A stretch of 64,000 nucleotides of DNA from Leptodontidium sp. MPI-SDFR-AT-0119 (Eukaryota; Ascomycota; Leotiomycetes; Helotiales; Leptodontidiaceae). The DNA lies in contig JAHLEZ010000001.1 of assembly GCA_020726505.1 (NCBI GenBank), positions 1,488,001 through 1,552,000 of the forward strand, written 5' to 3'. The notes under the pieces are model-generated. The model was not told where the DNA came from. It searched no databases and saw only the letters and a list, made by a program, of their open reading frames with translations. A program made the position numbers and the translations under genes. Shown here piece after piece: positions 45,594 through 60,141 of the stretch. Positions within the stretch are counted from its first letter, which is position 1. Each line of letters opens with the position of its first letter.

Positions 45594-46789
45594 TTTGCAA
45601 CGTAAAGAGAGCAGGGCACATACAGATCAAAGTCGCAGGTAACAATGCTGGGCCATCCTCCGACGTGTCGGACATTCGTCGCTTGAGTTCCGATAACATG
45701 GCGAATTTGTTTCTTCGAACCTTCTAGGATGAGGCCCGTAAACAACAGTACAAGTTCCAACGCGGACTCGAGCAACGGAACGACAAGAAGGTGAAAACAA
45801 CATCATTTCAGCAGAATAAAGAGTGTATATCGAGAAGCTCGAGGGTCAGTCAAAACAAGACTCCGAGATTGGAGCTCATAGGACAAGATAAGGGGCCCGT
45901 TGCTGTGCTACAGAACGGTGCACGAACGGGTGAAGCGTGCCTTTGACACGTCGATGGTTGTACCCGATGAAGAAGATTGAGAGGAAGAAGTTTCCTGATC
46001 AGGCTGAGAGGCTGGATACGCTCCGATGGCTTCGATCCCATGACGACGGCATGTTCTCGTTCGCTTGGACTATTAAGTCATCAGTTAAAAGTCGAGTAAT
46101 GACTTTATCTGTGAGTTTGACTGAAGGTCTCTATAGAAACAGACTTGAGAATCCTGATTTCACAACTCTGCGGAAAGCTACATGTTGAGAACTTCTCGGT
46201 TGATAATCCTCCGTCGAAAGACGAAAAAAAGGCCGAATGACTTCATGCATGCCTTGTAAGATGTCTGTGATGTCGTTGAGAGGGGAGAATTGCGGCTTCA
46301 TGCATGCATGCATTCCCGTGTTGTGTAAGGCCAAGGAAGGCAGGCCCAATCAAGATAATAATAGGGGCAGAATAGACCCGACTTAACTCTTATCAATGAA
46401 ATATGAGCAATCACATTTTTGAAACGCTACTTGTAAGAAGCTGGATGGAATCTTGCTATTTTATTCGCGGGTCCTGTTAGCAGACCCGAGCACTAAGTAC
46501 TAGAGTCCCCAGCTATGGGGGAGATGGGGGATACAGAAATGGCTGGCCATGACGAAATTTCGTCTGAGGAATGAGAAGCACATCAGGGGGAGATCTAGCG
46601 ATTTGAGTTAAGCAAACTTCATGTTACTGACTTTCATTAGACTTCATAGCTGAATAGAGACAACATAACTCTAAGGGGGAAACGCCCAAACACCGCCTCC
46701 TGCGAGAAATCATGGTATCCATTCCGAACCCACCCCCGCATCAGTCATCCTTCGCATGATCCATACATAGAGTTCCTCATATCTCACAT
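45594..46789. other. Upstream region of the MFS gene
   Basis: 1.2 kb between the MFS start and the MCM6 3' end. A short CATGCA repeat lies near 46243-46253 and 46300-46313. No gene recognised. Confidence 0.5.
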
Positions 46790-49779
<2,990 letters not shown>

Positions 49780-50225
49780 TGTGGGCGATTGTTGGGAGTG
49801 TTGTGGTTTGGAGTTGTGGTGTTGATTTTGAGGGGTGCTTTCAGGAGTTGAAGGCGGGCGGTAAAATTGGAACAGTCGCGTCGACACGAAAACAGCACTT
49901 CTGGCGCGACGGATCCGCCGTAATAGAGTGGTTTTTTGAAAAGGGGGAATCGTGACTTGATTCGACTAGAATTATTTACATTTTGATTTTGTTATTTCTA
50001 ATTCATTATTTTGCTTCTCAGCCGATAATTCATTTCCTTTGTATTGCTAGAGAGGATCTTTTCTTCACTTTATGTTCGGCCGAGTATCGTTGTTTCTTTG
50101 AAGCTAGTCTCTCGTCTCATCAACGTCATCATATCACTAGATCACATACATCTTCTCGAGACGCCCAGTATTTCATCTCAACAGCAAGTAATTAACGTTT
50201 TTCATATCACCTGAATTTCAAAATC
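49780..50225. promoter_or_regulatory. Bidirectional promoter region MCM6/DUF4385
   Basis: 446 bases between divergent starts. A GGCGCG element near 49903-49908 resembles an E2F/MBF-type core, which would suit an S-phase gene; this is a weak motif match only. Confidence 0.35.
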
Positions 50226-50708
50226 ATGGTCGACTTCACAAAACCTCCAAAGTCACATCTGATGACCTACCACATTGGGCGAGGCGAACAAGGAGTCTTG
50301 ACCTACGAACCCTACAAATCCTACCTTCTTCCCCACTGGCGCTTTCGTACAGTTCCTATAGCACGAGAATCCTCCCAAGTCCTCTGGGAAAAGTTCCTCC
50401 AGTTCTACGAGAATCATGACTTTGTAGGGATGGATATGTCTCGCAAGTTCATCCAGATGGGAATGACGAGGTCGAAGAGATATGCGAATTACAAGGGGGG
50501 TAGGAAGTATGTTAATGGGAAGGGGAAGGGTGTCAAGAATGAGAGGAGTCAAGGACATGATGGGAAGAAGGAGAAAGAAGAGGCGAGCAGGATCTTCAAG
50601 GAGGTTTTGGAGAGGTGTAAAGAGCATGAGGGGTATCAGGAGATAAAGAAAGAGTTCCAGAAGGAGCAGAAGGAGTGGGTGGAGAGCGAGTCCAAGACTG
50701 GTACCTAG
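50226..50708 (+). CDS. DUF4385-domain protein
   Basis: Single-exon gene of 160 residues. Family-like segments: TYHIGRGEQGVLTYEPYKSY, LLPHWRFRTVPIARESSQVL, NHDFVGMDMSRKFIQMGMTR and SKRYANYKGGRKY. These match my memory of the DUF4385 family, present in bacteria and fungi and without known biochemical role. The C-terminal third (from about residue 90) is Lys/Glu-rich and probably a helical, charged tail. ATG at 50226 follows a pyrimidine-poor leader; no upstream in-frame ATG competes. The patchy distribution across kingdoms suggests horizontal spread; that is inference. Confidence 0.8.
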   Translation: MVDFTKPPKSHLMTYHIGRGEQGVLTYEPYKSYLLPHWRFRTVPIARESSQVLWEKFLQFYENHDFVGMDMSRKFIQMGMTRSKRYANYKGGRKYVNGKGKGVKNERSQGHDGKKEKEEASRIFKEVLERCKEHEGYQEIKKEFQKEQKEWVESESKTGT

Positions 50709-51486
50709 TGCTCAAAGTCTCCGGTAACTCAATCTGGGACCCAATTTGATGATGCCACGATTTGGTCATACAAGAATGGCTCGAGAACGAATCGACGCTC
50801 AATTCCAAGTCCGAGGACGCACTAGATCGCGAGGCTGCCCAATCGACAGCTGCCGTGGTGAATGCCTCGTTTCGCACAGTGTTGCAGCATGAGCGCAAAC
50901 AGAAGGCTGCTAGAAGGTGCTCTCTAGATCAACAAAACTTTATAGCCAGACTTTATACGGACATCCGCTCTCTACACAGTATATCGAGTTGGTATCTATT
51001 ATTTCCAGACAGCTACTTGAACGAGCTCATGGCATGAACGGGTTAGGCAAAGACTATTCACCAGACTTCACAAGACTTTACAAACCTGGCAACATACTCG
51101 CGATAGAACTAAGCTGTATTTCCACAACCTTGATCTACTCGTACATCTCAAATATTTCCAACTTTCCGCAAACAGGATAAATCTCTCTTCTCCTTTCTCT
51201 TGGCTCATCTCATCTCGTCTCGTCTTCTCTCTTCCCATCTCATCTTATCTCCCCCCTAGTACCGTTGTCTGAAGCTGTCAGAGCTGATATCGAAGTTGCT
51301 CCTCCAGATCCGCCTTGGGGCGATAGGAGGAGCGGGCGGGAGTCGGAGTTGTTGTTGCGGTGGTGGAATATTTGGGAGAGTTGGGATGGTCGGAAGAGAT
51401 TGGAGAGTTGGAAGGATTGGTGTTGGTGGTACTGGCTGTGTTAGTTCCAGTTGAGTGGCAGCAAAGCCAACTTCCCGGCCACGAAT
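50709..51486. other. Convergent spacer DUF4385/70-residue gene
   Basis: 780 bases including TCTC-rich sequence at 51180-51252. No supported gene. Confidence 0.45.
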
Positions 51487-51805
51487 CTAGGTGAATGCCC
51501 AAGCCGGGACTTCGAACGGCTCGCCCATTGCCTCCAGGCAGGGGTGGATGATCTTCTGGTAGACCCTTTGGGTGGTGTTAGTTATTTGTTCGGAGTTCTC
51601 TTGACGGTAGAATGGATGGATGATAGGAAGAGAGGGGATGGGACGAGGGATTGGATGAAGGATTGACCTACCAGGCAGATTGATCACTGCCGACCAGTCC
51701 GTAACCGACGTAGTCGTCTCTTGTGTCCATCGGATCGTCCTCGTTGAGGAGGTACCTGTTTCCGTCGAAGTTGGTTGGGACGATGGGAGTGATGATGACT
51801 GCCAT
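51487..51805 (-). CDS. 70-residue orphan protein
   Basis: Two-exon reading: 51805-51672 and 51565-51487, intron 106 bases (GTAGGT donor, CTAAC branch, AAAG acceptor). The 70-residue product begins MAVIITPIVPTNFDGNRYLL, continues NEDDPMDTRDDYVGYGLVGS and ends EAMGEPFEVPAWAFT. Frame is maintained exactly across the splice, and composition (acidic, few low-complexity runs) looks like real protein. No signal peptide, membrane span or family recognised. A (GT)12 repeat lies about 40 bases upstream and would be in the 5' leader. It could also be the first part of a longer spliced gene. Confidence 0.5.
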
Positions 51806-52938
51806 TTCGGATGAGTGTGGTGGTTGGATGAGAAGAGAGATGTCGTGTGTGTGTGTGTGTGTGTGTGTTTAGATGAGGGTGAGTTTTGTTGTGAGTGTGG
51901 TTGCTAGTATGCTTGGGAATGAGAGAACTCGAATCGACGAAGGAGAAAAGAGAGAAGAGGGAAGAGAGGTTCTGTAGAAAATATTTGTATCCCGCCTAAA
52001 GAGCGAAAGACAATAGTACCGTAGAAGGTTGTCAGGTAGTAGTTATTAACAGTAAGAAAAGGAGGGGGCTCGCTTAATTATTTGTTGTGTTTGGTGACAA
52101 TAGCTATTCTTACAATAACAGGACTGCAGAGCTCCGATCGTCGGCTCTGACTATACTGGCCATATGTCCGGGACGAGACGCAAATTGGAGATTTTGATAG
52201 CAATTGCTGAGCCCAGGTTTTTTCGTGCTAGGAGGTTGGTGGATGGGCAATGTTTACATTAGGTGAGTGTGTGGAGTAGAAGGGAGTGGGAGGAACTTCG
52301 TCCTAGCTTCCAATGTCTAATAACACGAGGATATAGTTGGTTGATGACTCTCCATTGCGTCGGCCAATGATATTTAAGACGAAGAGTAAGTGACTTTGGA
52401 CGTCTGATACCATGAAGCTGTATGGAATTAGATGACAAGACTGGAACTGTGTGATGAATGGCTGTATCTACTCAAGAACATGGGGATCAACTCCATTGAT
52501 ACAACAATGCTTCAAAATTCATTCATTTAATTTAACAGTGTTGATATAAAACCACGTCGCTAACTCATAGATCTTTATGCGACAATTGATATAAAGACTC
52601 ATAGATGTGAAAATTTCTCCTCGTTGATAGGAATATCGGTTCTGTACAGTAAACGGTATCTGACAATTCTATCGATCAACGGGGACCTCTCGATATTGAC
52701 AGCTTTTCCCCTCGCTAAGTCTCGGCATCCTACTGTAAATGAGCCCCCACAAGGTCGATACTACAGTCCAGTGCACTCTCTGCTTGAGGGTTTCAAACTG
52801 CTTTCCAGATTTTCAGAACGGAGCTCTCGTCTGGTATCCAGCACGCATACACATACAACATGCCCTGATATTAATCACAGTACCCAACGCCTCCATGCCC
52901 TCAAACACCCAAATCCAAATCCCAACCCAACCAACCCT
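51806..52938. other. Spacer upstream of the 70-residue gene
   Basis: 1.1 kb; contains the (GT)12 repeat. No gene recognised. Confidence 0.5.
51845..51868 (+). repeat. (GT)12 microsatellite
   Basis: Twelve GT dinucleotides, just upstream of the minus-strand 70-residue gene. Confidence 0.9.
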
Positions 52939-53607
52939 TCAACCCTTCTTCTCATCCACCTCAAACGAATGTATCTACACGCAACCATTAGCAACTTCCC
53001 ATTACTCACCCAACCCCAGCTCCATTCCACCAAGAGGGTGAAAAAGAAGAGAAGAACCTACACCTTCCGCAAACGCAATCCAGTCCTCCACACCCCTCAC
53101 ATACGGATCCGCCATCCCATCTGGCACAACCTCATGTCCCCAAACAACAATCTCTTCGAACCCCGCTTGTTCCTCCAGGACTTTCACTTCAATCTCCACT
53201 TCCCTATCCTCCTCCACCTCATCCCCCGCTTCACCCCGTCCATCCGCCCCCTTCATACCCCCAACCTCAACCTTCGACGCCACCCTCTCGGTCTTCTCAA
53301 CGACAACACCGCGGAATTTAGAAGGGATCTTCAACGTCTTGCCGTGGAGTTTGCGACCGCGGAAATAAGCTACAGTTTTTCCATCTACACAACACATTTC
53401 CATTAGCACTGGTCCTCTTTTCGAATCATCGAATCATATATGAGAAGGAAAAGAGGATGAGGAGGTGGAGGTGGAAGTACCTGGCTGTGCAGTTGGGTTC
53501 CAATACCGCTTCGACGTGTTGACTGCGCCGTTGTGGTTTATTCTGCAGGGGAGGATGTTGGGGGTGCATTTTCCGCGGTAGGATTTGCTTTTCTCGAGGG
53601 CGAGCAT
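52939..53607 (-). CDS. Ribonuclease H2 subunit C
   Basis: Non-catalytic subunit of the heterotrimeric RNase H2, which removes ribonucleotides from DNA and resolves RNA:DNA hybrids. Exons are 53607-53481, 53384-53062 and 52974-52939 (introns 96 and 87 bases), giving 161 residues. Motifs: PNILPCRINHNGAVNTSKRY, YFRGRKLHGKTLKIPSKFRG, the acidic hinge EEDREVEIEVKVLEEQ, then VWGHEVVPDGMADPYVRGV, and EDWIAFAEGIHSFEV at the C-terminus, split across the last intron. The order H-x-L-P-C, FRGR-x-L-x-G and final W-x-x-x-A-x-x-IH is diagnostic for the subunit C family (yeast Rnh203). Confidence 0.9.
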
Positions 53608-55453
53608 AGTGTTCTTTAGGTTTTGGTTTCAAAGGTTGGGTTGCTGAGGGGAATTTGGTTGGATTGGAAATTGGTGAAGTTGGTGAAGTTGGAATTCAGC
53701 ACAAGTCCAGTGCAGTGCGGTGCAGTGCTTTGTCGCGAGATTGACAGTTTGACGCGCCGGACGTGTATGCCAAGCTTTTTCGCCAATTGTGCAGGGATGT
53801 AGAACTTTAATCCAAGGTACGGATAACCAACAACCAACTCTTCAATGGGCTTCTCCGGCTTTTGACATATTTGTTTGCATTATCTTTTAACTCTCATTCA
53901 ATAATTCTGTTTAAATCAAATATGTCTAATCTTTTAATTCAATTAGAAGCATATCAGTCACAGGAGAGTCTCTCCTAATCTCCAAGTCAGCCTCACAGAT
54001 AAAGAAAACAACACTCCCGTACCCTCCCTCACTCACTCAATATACTCTCACCGCCCCAGGTATCGAAACTCTCGAAGCGACAGACCAGTCACGTTTCAAC
54101 AAATCCATCATTCCTTTCATGAACACGGAAGAGAAGGAACCGGACAGGCTTGCATGGAGCAGCATCTCTCTTGTCTGAAGCTTGAGAGTCTGGAAGTCAA
54201 TGCGGTCGGTGCAGATCGCCAAGGGTACTGTATGGTGTGGTGTGGAGGGGTATGCGGCAGGGGCCTGCAGCAAGATCCTGGTAGATTACATACACATATC
54301 CTCCACTGCGTCGAGACTCGCAGTCAGAAGGCTGATTACTATTTATTTATCTTAAGACTTTTGTGTACGCAGAAAGAGAAAATAAACTACGTGTCCTCTT
54401 TCAAGATATCGCAAGTGCGGGTTTTACAAAAGTCCGGAATTTTGAATGGGTTGGAGGCGGTGGGATAGTGGTGATGTCAAGACTTGCTCGCTTGAGTATC
54501 GTACAGTACGGTGTATCAAGATCTTAGGTACCTTATCAGTCCACGAGACAAGCTCCTCAGCCTTTTATTGCACCGGAAACCGGATAAGAATATTTGCCTA
54601 TCTTTTTGTCGTACGAGAGAAATGTACATGGATCATTATTGCGAGTTCCCGTCCAAGAGACTCATGGAGGGTAACAGGGACTTCATCCTTCTCATTGGCA
54701 GGGCAGGGCTAGAGACTGCCTCCCTCTTGTCCTGCTAACCCTCTCACCGCAGCCACAGCTATGTGTGCTTTTGAGAAATCAGACAACCTTCGCATTCGCC
54801 TATACCCATGATATACTATGTATCCAATAAGATATCCAGGAAATACCATTGCCGAAGTCAATTCTTGAGAGAGGGAAACTCTCCGTCGATTCCCATGCCA
54901 TCCATGCACAGACATGGGCTTTGATCAAAATGCACTAGAGGTGGGGCAGATGCATCGGGTTTTACCTCCCTTGTCCCATTCGTGGAAGGCTGGAACGTAC
55001 TTTTCGTCATGGTACTGTTCCTGGGAGCCCGCATGCACTGTGCAATGCAGCAGAAAAGGGCACAGAGGTGATGATTATCCAGCCCATGATGCTACCAATG
55101 CTACCTGGGCTGGCTAGCTAGGTACCTAGCTAGGTATGCTATGTACGTCCGAGGCCGGGCCATTTATTTTGCGACCGTCCCTTTTCCACCTCTCCCTCTC
55201 TTTTCCTCTTCTCCTCGCCGTTTGTGTTGGATATACTGCTTAGGACAGACCGTCGTCGTCGTCGTTGCTCTCCCCCCTTCTTGTGTCTTAGTGGATCTGG
55301 CGATTTTGCGCTGGGAATTTCATTCTCGAGCTTCTCTACATCCTACTTCCTTCCACTATCCTGTACAAGTGCTCCCCCGATCTTTCAACAGACAGGCATC
55401 ATTCTCATTGTCCTAGGACAGAACCGCGGAGAGTAGTACACGCAACTCTCAAC
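53608..55453. other. 1.85 kb divergent spacer RNase H2C/CFA-type gene
   Basis: Region between divergent starts. It contains a 20-base perfect palindrome at 55114-55133. No protein similarity recognised; small open frames look fortuitous. Confidence 0.5.
55114..55133. repeat. Perfect 20-base palindrome
   Basis: CTAGCTAGGT followed by its reverse complement, about 320 bases upstream of the methyltransferase start. Possible dimer binding site; function unknown. Confidence 0.8.
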
Positions 55454-56955
55454 ATGACTTCCTACCTTCCCACGGCTGTCACTCAACCATTGGCGCGCGG
55501 CGTCGACCTCCTTCGAGGGACACTTGGTGGCATGTCCTGGGGACCAGCCCTGTCTGTCTCCAAAGCAGCCGTCACATCCCTCCTGAACAAGATCGAAATC
55601 GGCCAGCTAGTAATCGTCGACGAGACGACCGGGCAAACGACCACCTACGGACAGAAGATCGCAAAGGAGCATTCCAAGAAGAAGACTAATGGTGCGAACG
55701 GTATTAATGGCGTCAATGGCACGAAGAAGCGAACCGGCGGAGGAGTTCGCAGGGTCGAATTGGTTGTCAAGAGGGAGGCGTTCTGGGTGCGACTTTTCTT
55801 GTTTGCCGACATGGGATTCGCGGAGGCGTACATGTTGGGTGATTTCGAATGCGAGGATTTGACGAGTTTCTTTGAGGTATGTTGATTGTCCCCCAAACAA
55901 ATTCGGGATATGGCTAATAAGAGTAGATCTTCATCCTCAACCGAAGCCAATTGGCCAATGCGACAACCTTGACTTCCTCGATTGCTGCGACCATAACTGG
56001 ACTCGCGAGGAGCACCAACACACTCTCAAACTCTTTGCTGAATGTGTCAGCACACTACGATATAAGTAATGAGATGTTTGCGGCCTTCTTGTCTCCAGAT
56101 ATGACTTACTCTTGCCCGATTTGGAAACCCATTTCCAGTGCCGACGTGGAAGAGGAAATGCTCGAGGCCGCTCAAATGACGAAATTGAACCGATTCATAG
56201 ACGGCGCGCACATAAAGCCCTCAGACCATGTGCTGGAGATCGGCACTGGCTGGGGATCTTTCGCAATAGAAGCAGTGAAAAAGACAGGTTGTAGAGTCAC
56301 TTCTCTCACTTTGTCAATCGAGCAAAAGGCACTGGCCGAAAAGAGGATTGCGGCAGCTGGGTTCACTGACAAAATCGAGGTGTTACTCATGGACTACAGA
56401 GCACTCCCAACCCCAAAAGTACTATACGACAAAGTTATTTCGATCGAAATGCTAGAAGCCGTAGGAGCGGAATACCTCGAGACGTACTTCTCGTGCATAC
56501 ATCGTTTGTTGAAGAAAGACGGCATTGCGGTCTTCCAATGTATCACGATGCCAGAGGGACGATATGAAGCATATGCAAAAGGAGAGGACTTTATTCGGAA
56601 ATATATCTTCCCTGGCGGCCATCTGCCATCGATCAGCCAACTAGTAGAGAAAATCAGCAAAAGTTCCGAAGGAACGCTTGTCGTGGAAAGGATTGAGAAC
56701 ATTGGTGGTCATTATGCGAAAACTTTGCGGTTGTGGCGCCAGGAGTTCGTCAAGAATTTTGAGTCACGAATCAGGCCGGCTTTAATGGACGAGCACCACG
56801 ATATGGGCGAGAAGGAGGTTGAAGTGTTTCGTAGAAAGTGGATCTACTATTTCGCTTATTGTGAGGCTGGCTTTGCTACCAAGACCTTGGGAGACGCGAT
56901 CATCACGGTTGGTCGTGAGGGCTGTCTGGAACTGTTGGAGGAGGTTCCGTTATGA
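55454..56955 (+). CDS. Cyclopropane-fatty-acyl-phospholipid synthase family methyltransferase
   Basis: SAM-dependent enzyme of the CFA/mycolic-acid-cyclase family, methylating or cyclopropanating unsaturated lipid chains. Exons are 55454-55876 and 55927-56955 (50-base intron with GCTAAT branch), giving 483 residues. An N-terminal domain includes FWVRLFLFADMGFAEAYMLG and DFECEDLTSFFEIFILNR. Then come SAHYDISNEMFAAFLSPDMT and YSCPIWKP, the SAM motif I VLEIGTGWGSFAIEA, LTLSIEQKALAEKRI, and ISIEMLEAVGAEYLETYF (motif with the conserved E-x-x-E-x-V). The C-terminus has KYIFPGGHLPSI, HYAKTLRLWRQEF and YYFAYCEAGF. A low-complexity insertion of Asn/Gly repeats (NGANGINGVNG) lies near residue 78-90. 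Related fungal genes are common; substrate unknown. Confidence 0.92.
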
Positions 56956-57162
56956 TTTATGCTGGCGAGCGTGCATTCGATTTGAGCGTTGGAGTCTGGG
57001 AAGACATGTTTATGAATTTTTCTTGGCAGCATAGAGGGTTGGTTGAGCGGTAGATCTTATATCTGTCCGACCGTCTGAGGTAGACTTGGAAGATAATTCC
57101 CCATTCAGAATGCAGCTTTGATTTGAGGGATTGGGTTTTCGGTCCGCGGCCTCTTGGCTATC

Positions 57163-58161
57163 TCAACGTTTTCCTTTCTTCTTCTTTTGTCCCTTTGGCT
57201 TCTTCGATCCAGGTGTCGCCGTGGGATAACGCTGTGCATGCTCCACATCAAAGCCTGACTTGTGACGTCTGAAAAGCAGCATAGTAGCCCTCGCATCCTC
57301 GATACTGGAATGTTCCCCTCCCTGAATATCCACTCCCAGCAACTCCTTGGCAAGCTTCCTCAGACTTGGTGTCCTTCCATTACTGAACTTCCTAAATCCC
57401 GAATACCTCGACGTATCTCTTATATCCTTCCTAGGATGTCCCAACATCATCGCCGCCAAATCATTCTTGATCGCATGGCCGATCAAGACCCTATCCTGCA
57501 GAATCTCCGCGACCTCCTTCTGGACGACCTCGAAGTCCCTCGCGGTCGTCATATTCTTCGGCGACACACCACTGACATGCGTCCTCCAATCCGTGACAAA
57601 CTCCTTCGGCTTCACAAATGAATCGTAGACCTGCGTGCCGTGGAAGTTGACGATACTGACTCTGGCCAAGACCGACTGTATCCCTCCCTCTCCCACTCCC
57701 ACCATCTCGCAATCGATTCCCACGTATTTGCCAATATCGACGTCCTTGATCAAGCCCCCATTGATGACATCGGCTTTCGTTCCCTTGATCGTTGTATCTT
57801 TCAGACCTCCTCCATACGCATCTGCGAGATCTTTGGGGGAGATATCATTATCCTCAGCCCAGAGCGCGAGAGAGGCAGAAGGTGCCGTCACATCCTCTGG
57901 CTCTTCTGACTGCTCCGGCTCCTTCACTGCCTCGACGCTCCCACCGCTGCCCATTTTCCTCTTCTGGATGACCTTGGAAGGACCAACAGCTGCTTTGACT
58001 TTGACTTGGACAGGGTTCCCTTCTAACCTCCTGCGCTTTGCGATGGAATTCTGCTGTCGCTCTGTAGGAATCGCTTTCCGTTTCCGCTCCGTGCTGGCTT
58101 TCGATTCTGCTTTCAATGTGGCCTGGAGCTTCTTCCAATTACTCGATAATTCCGGTGTCAT
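57163..58161 (-). CDS. rex4: RNA exonuclease REX4
   Basis: DEDDh 3'-5' exonuclease involved in pre-rRNA processing. Single exon, 332 residues. The N-terminal part is basic with nuclear and nucleolar-type signals (RKRKAIP, KRRRLEG, QKRKM). The exonuclease domain starts near residue 146: YVGIDCEMVGVGEGG (catalytic Asp and Glu), LARVSIVNFHGTQVYDSF, LIGHAIKNDLAAM (Asp), and EHSSIEDARATMLLFR (His and Asp). The C-terminus is a Lys/Gly tail (KKPKGQKKKKGKR). All four DEDD residues and the His are present, and the length is typical for fungal Rex4. Confidence 0.94.
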   Translation of the reverse strand: MTPELSSNWKKLQATLKAESKASTERKRKAIPTERQQNSIAKRRRLEGNPVQVKVKAAVGPSKVIQKRKMGSGGSVEAVKEPEQSEEPEDVTAPSASLALWAEDNDISPKDLADAYGGGLKDTTIKGTKADVINGGLIKDVDIGKYVGIDCEMVGVGEGGIQSVLARVSIVNFHGTQVYDSFVKPKEFVTDWRTHVSGVSPKNMTTARDFEVVQKEVAEILQDRVLIGHAIKNDLAAMMLGHPRKDIRDTSRYSGFRKFSNGRTPSLRKLAKELLGVDIQGGEHSSIEDARATMLLFRRHKSGFDVEHAQRYPTATPGSKKPKGQKKKKGKR

Positions 58162-58450
58162 TTCTTGATGAGCGAGCCTCGTTACCCGTCTGCTCTACTC
58201 TGCTTTGCTGGGAGTAGTGAATGCAACGCAACTGGGGAAACAAGTCAAGCTCCCTTGGGCTTGGAATTTTCTAGAGTAATCGAGTTTTTAGGCGAGGCTC
58301 AGACATCCCGCCGCTAAAAAGAACCCCCCAGCCCACTTGCAACCCCAGCCTCGCCTCTGCCCCTCCAGAAAAACATCAACCCAACAGTGAACAGCATCGA
58401 TTCAATCGCGCAAACAATTATTTTCCATCGAACAATTCGCGCTTTTCATC

Positions 58451-60141
58451 ATGGCGGGTGGCGCGCAGGCTCAGGATAGTAATGTCGGCTCCCCGGCACC
58501 GAAACAGAAGGGGAGGGCGACTGTGGAGACTTTGAAGTGAGTCGTGATTTCGCGGTCGCATGGCTGAGCCTGGTTTACTGATGCTGTCACAGGATCGGCT
58601 GTATCGCTATGGTGGTGAAAGTCAGTACCCTCCATAACATTTTCACTTTTCGAGAACCCGCTTTCTGGATTTAAAAGAGCATCTTTTGATGAATTCTGGA
58701 GACAAGAGAGAATGACATTACGCTAACTGAATTTTAGGATGGCAAACCTCGAAAAGCTGAAATTTTGAGTATCAAAGAGACGAAGAGTGGTCGGCAATAC
58801 TACTGCAATTTCGACAACTTCAACAAACGTCTAGATGAGTGGGTACCGATCGCTCGTATTGATTTCACTCAAGAAGTCGAATGGCCAAATCCAGAGAAAC
58901 CTAAAGAGACGAAGAAAGCTGCTGCTCCAGTGGCGAAGAAGACAGTCGCTCAGAAGAAAGGCCAGAAACGACCTGCTAGAACGAGAGAGGCGTCGATAGC
59001 TTCAGAATCAAGTACACCGCGACCATGGCCAGAATTCTCGGAATCTCAAAAAGCTACTCCGGACCCGGAGGGCGAGGAGAAACTGACTCTCGGCTTAGAT
59101 CTTGACGCCACTCCTGGGGCTGAAGAGGATGATTCCATGGATGTGGATGAGGTGGCTCAACAGGCTGTGGCGGCGAAAGCAGAGCCTGCTGAACAGTATA
59201 GCCGAGAGGAGGAGATTGAGAAACTTCGAGTTGGAGGATCCATGACCCAGAACCAAGCCGAGATCTCGCGTATCAGAAATATCTCAAAAGTCCAGTTCGG
59301 CAAATACGACCTCTACCCGTGGTATTTCTCGCCATATCCAGAGGCCTTCACGCAAGAGGATCTGATGTACATTTGCGAATTCTGTTTGAGTTACTTTGCG
59401 GACGACAAGTCGTTTACCCGTCACCGACATAAGTGTACGCTGCAGCACCCTCCTGGAAATGAGATCTACAGGGACGATTATGTTTCGTTCTTCGAGATCG
59501 ACGGTCGTCGTCAACGGACATGGTGTCGGAATCTATGCTTGCTGTCCAAGATGTTCCTGGATCACAAGACACTATACTACGACGTCGATCCCTTTCTGTT
59601 CTACGTGATGACAGCCAGAGACGAGAAGGGCTTTCATCTAGTCGGATATTTCTCCAAGGAAAAGGAGAGTGTAGATGGATACAACGTAGCATGTATCCTC
59701 ACGCTCCCTCAATTCCAAAGAAAAGGTTACGGCCGACTCCTCATCCAATTCTCCTACGAGCTCTCCAGCATAGAAGGCAAGCTCGGCTCCCCTGAAAAGC
59801 CCCTCTCCGATCTAGGACTCCTCTCCTACCGACAATACTGGACGGAGAACCTCGTCGAGGCCCTCCTCGAAGCCAACGAAACGGACTCCAAAGTCAGCAT
59901 CGATATGCTGGCTAACAATCTATCCATGACGTCAATGGATGTCGAGAGCACGCTGCAGGCCCTGCAGATGCAGGTTTATCATAAGGGCGAGCATAAGATT
60001 ATTCTGCCAATGCATCTTATCAAGAAGCATGAGGCTATGAAGGAGAAGCAGAAGACGAAGCCGAAGAGGGTTATTGATCCCAGTTTGATTCAGTGGAAAC
60101 CGCCTGTTTTCACGGCGAGTTCGAGGACTTGGGGTTGGTAG
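58451..60141 (+). CDS. esa1: Histone acetyltransferase ESA1 (KAT5/MYST, NuA4 complex)
   Basis: Catalytic subunit of NuA4, acetylating H4 and H2A tails. Exons are 58451-58536, 58593-58620 (a 28-base micro-exon) and 58738-60141, giving 505 residues. The N-terminal Tudor-knot/chromo-barrel region covers residues about 24-85 (IGCIAMVVK, RQYYCNFDNFNKRLDEWVP). An Ala/Lys- and Ser-rich linker follows to about 210. The MYST domain starts at ISKVQFGKYDLYPWYFSPYP, with the C2HC finger CEFCLSYF...RHRHKC, the catalytic-Cys segment NVACILTLPQFQRKGYGRLL, and SPEKPLSDLGLLSY carrying the catalytic Glu. The C-terminus ends WKPPVFTASSRTWGW. Promoter is shared with REX4 (290 bases). Confidence 0.96.

Noticed and set aside
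54154..54738. Open frames in the RNase H2C/CFA spacer as small genes
   Set aside because: No conserved motif, no convincing splice signals, and poor protein-like composition.
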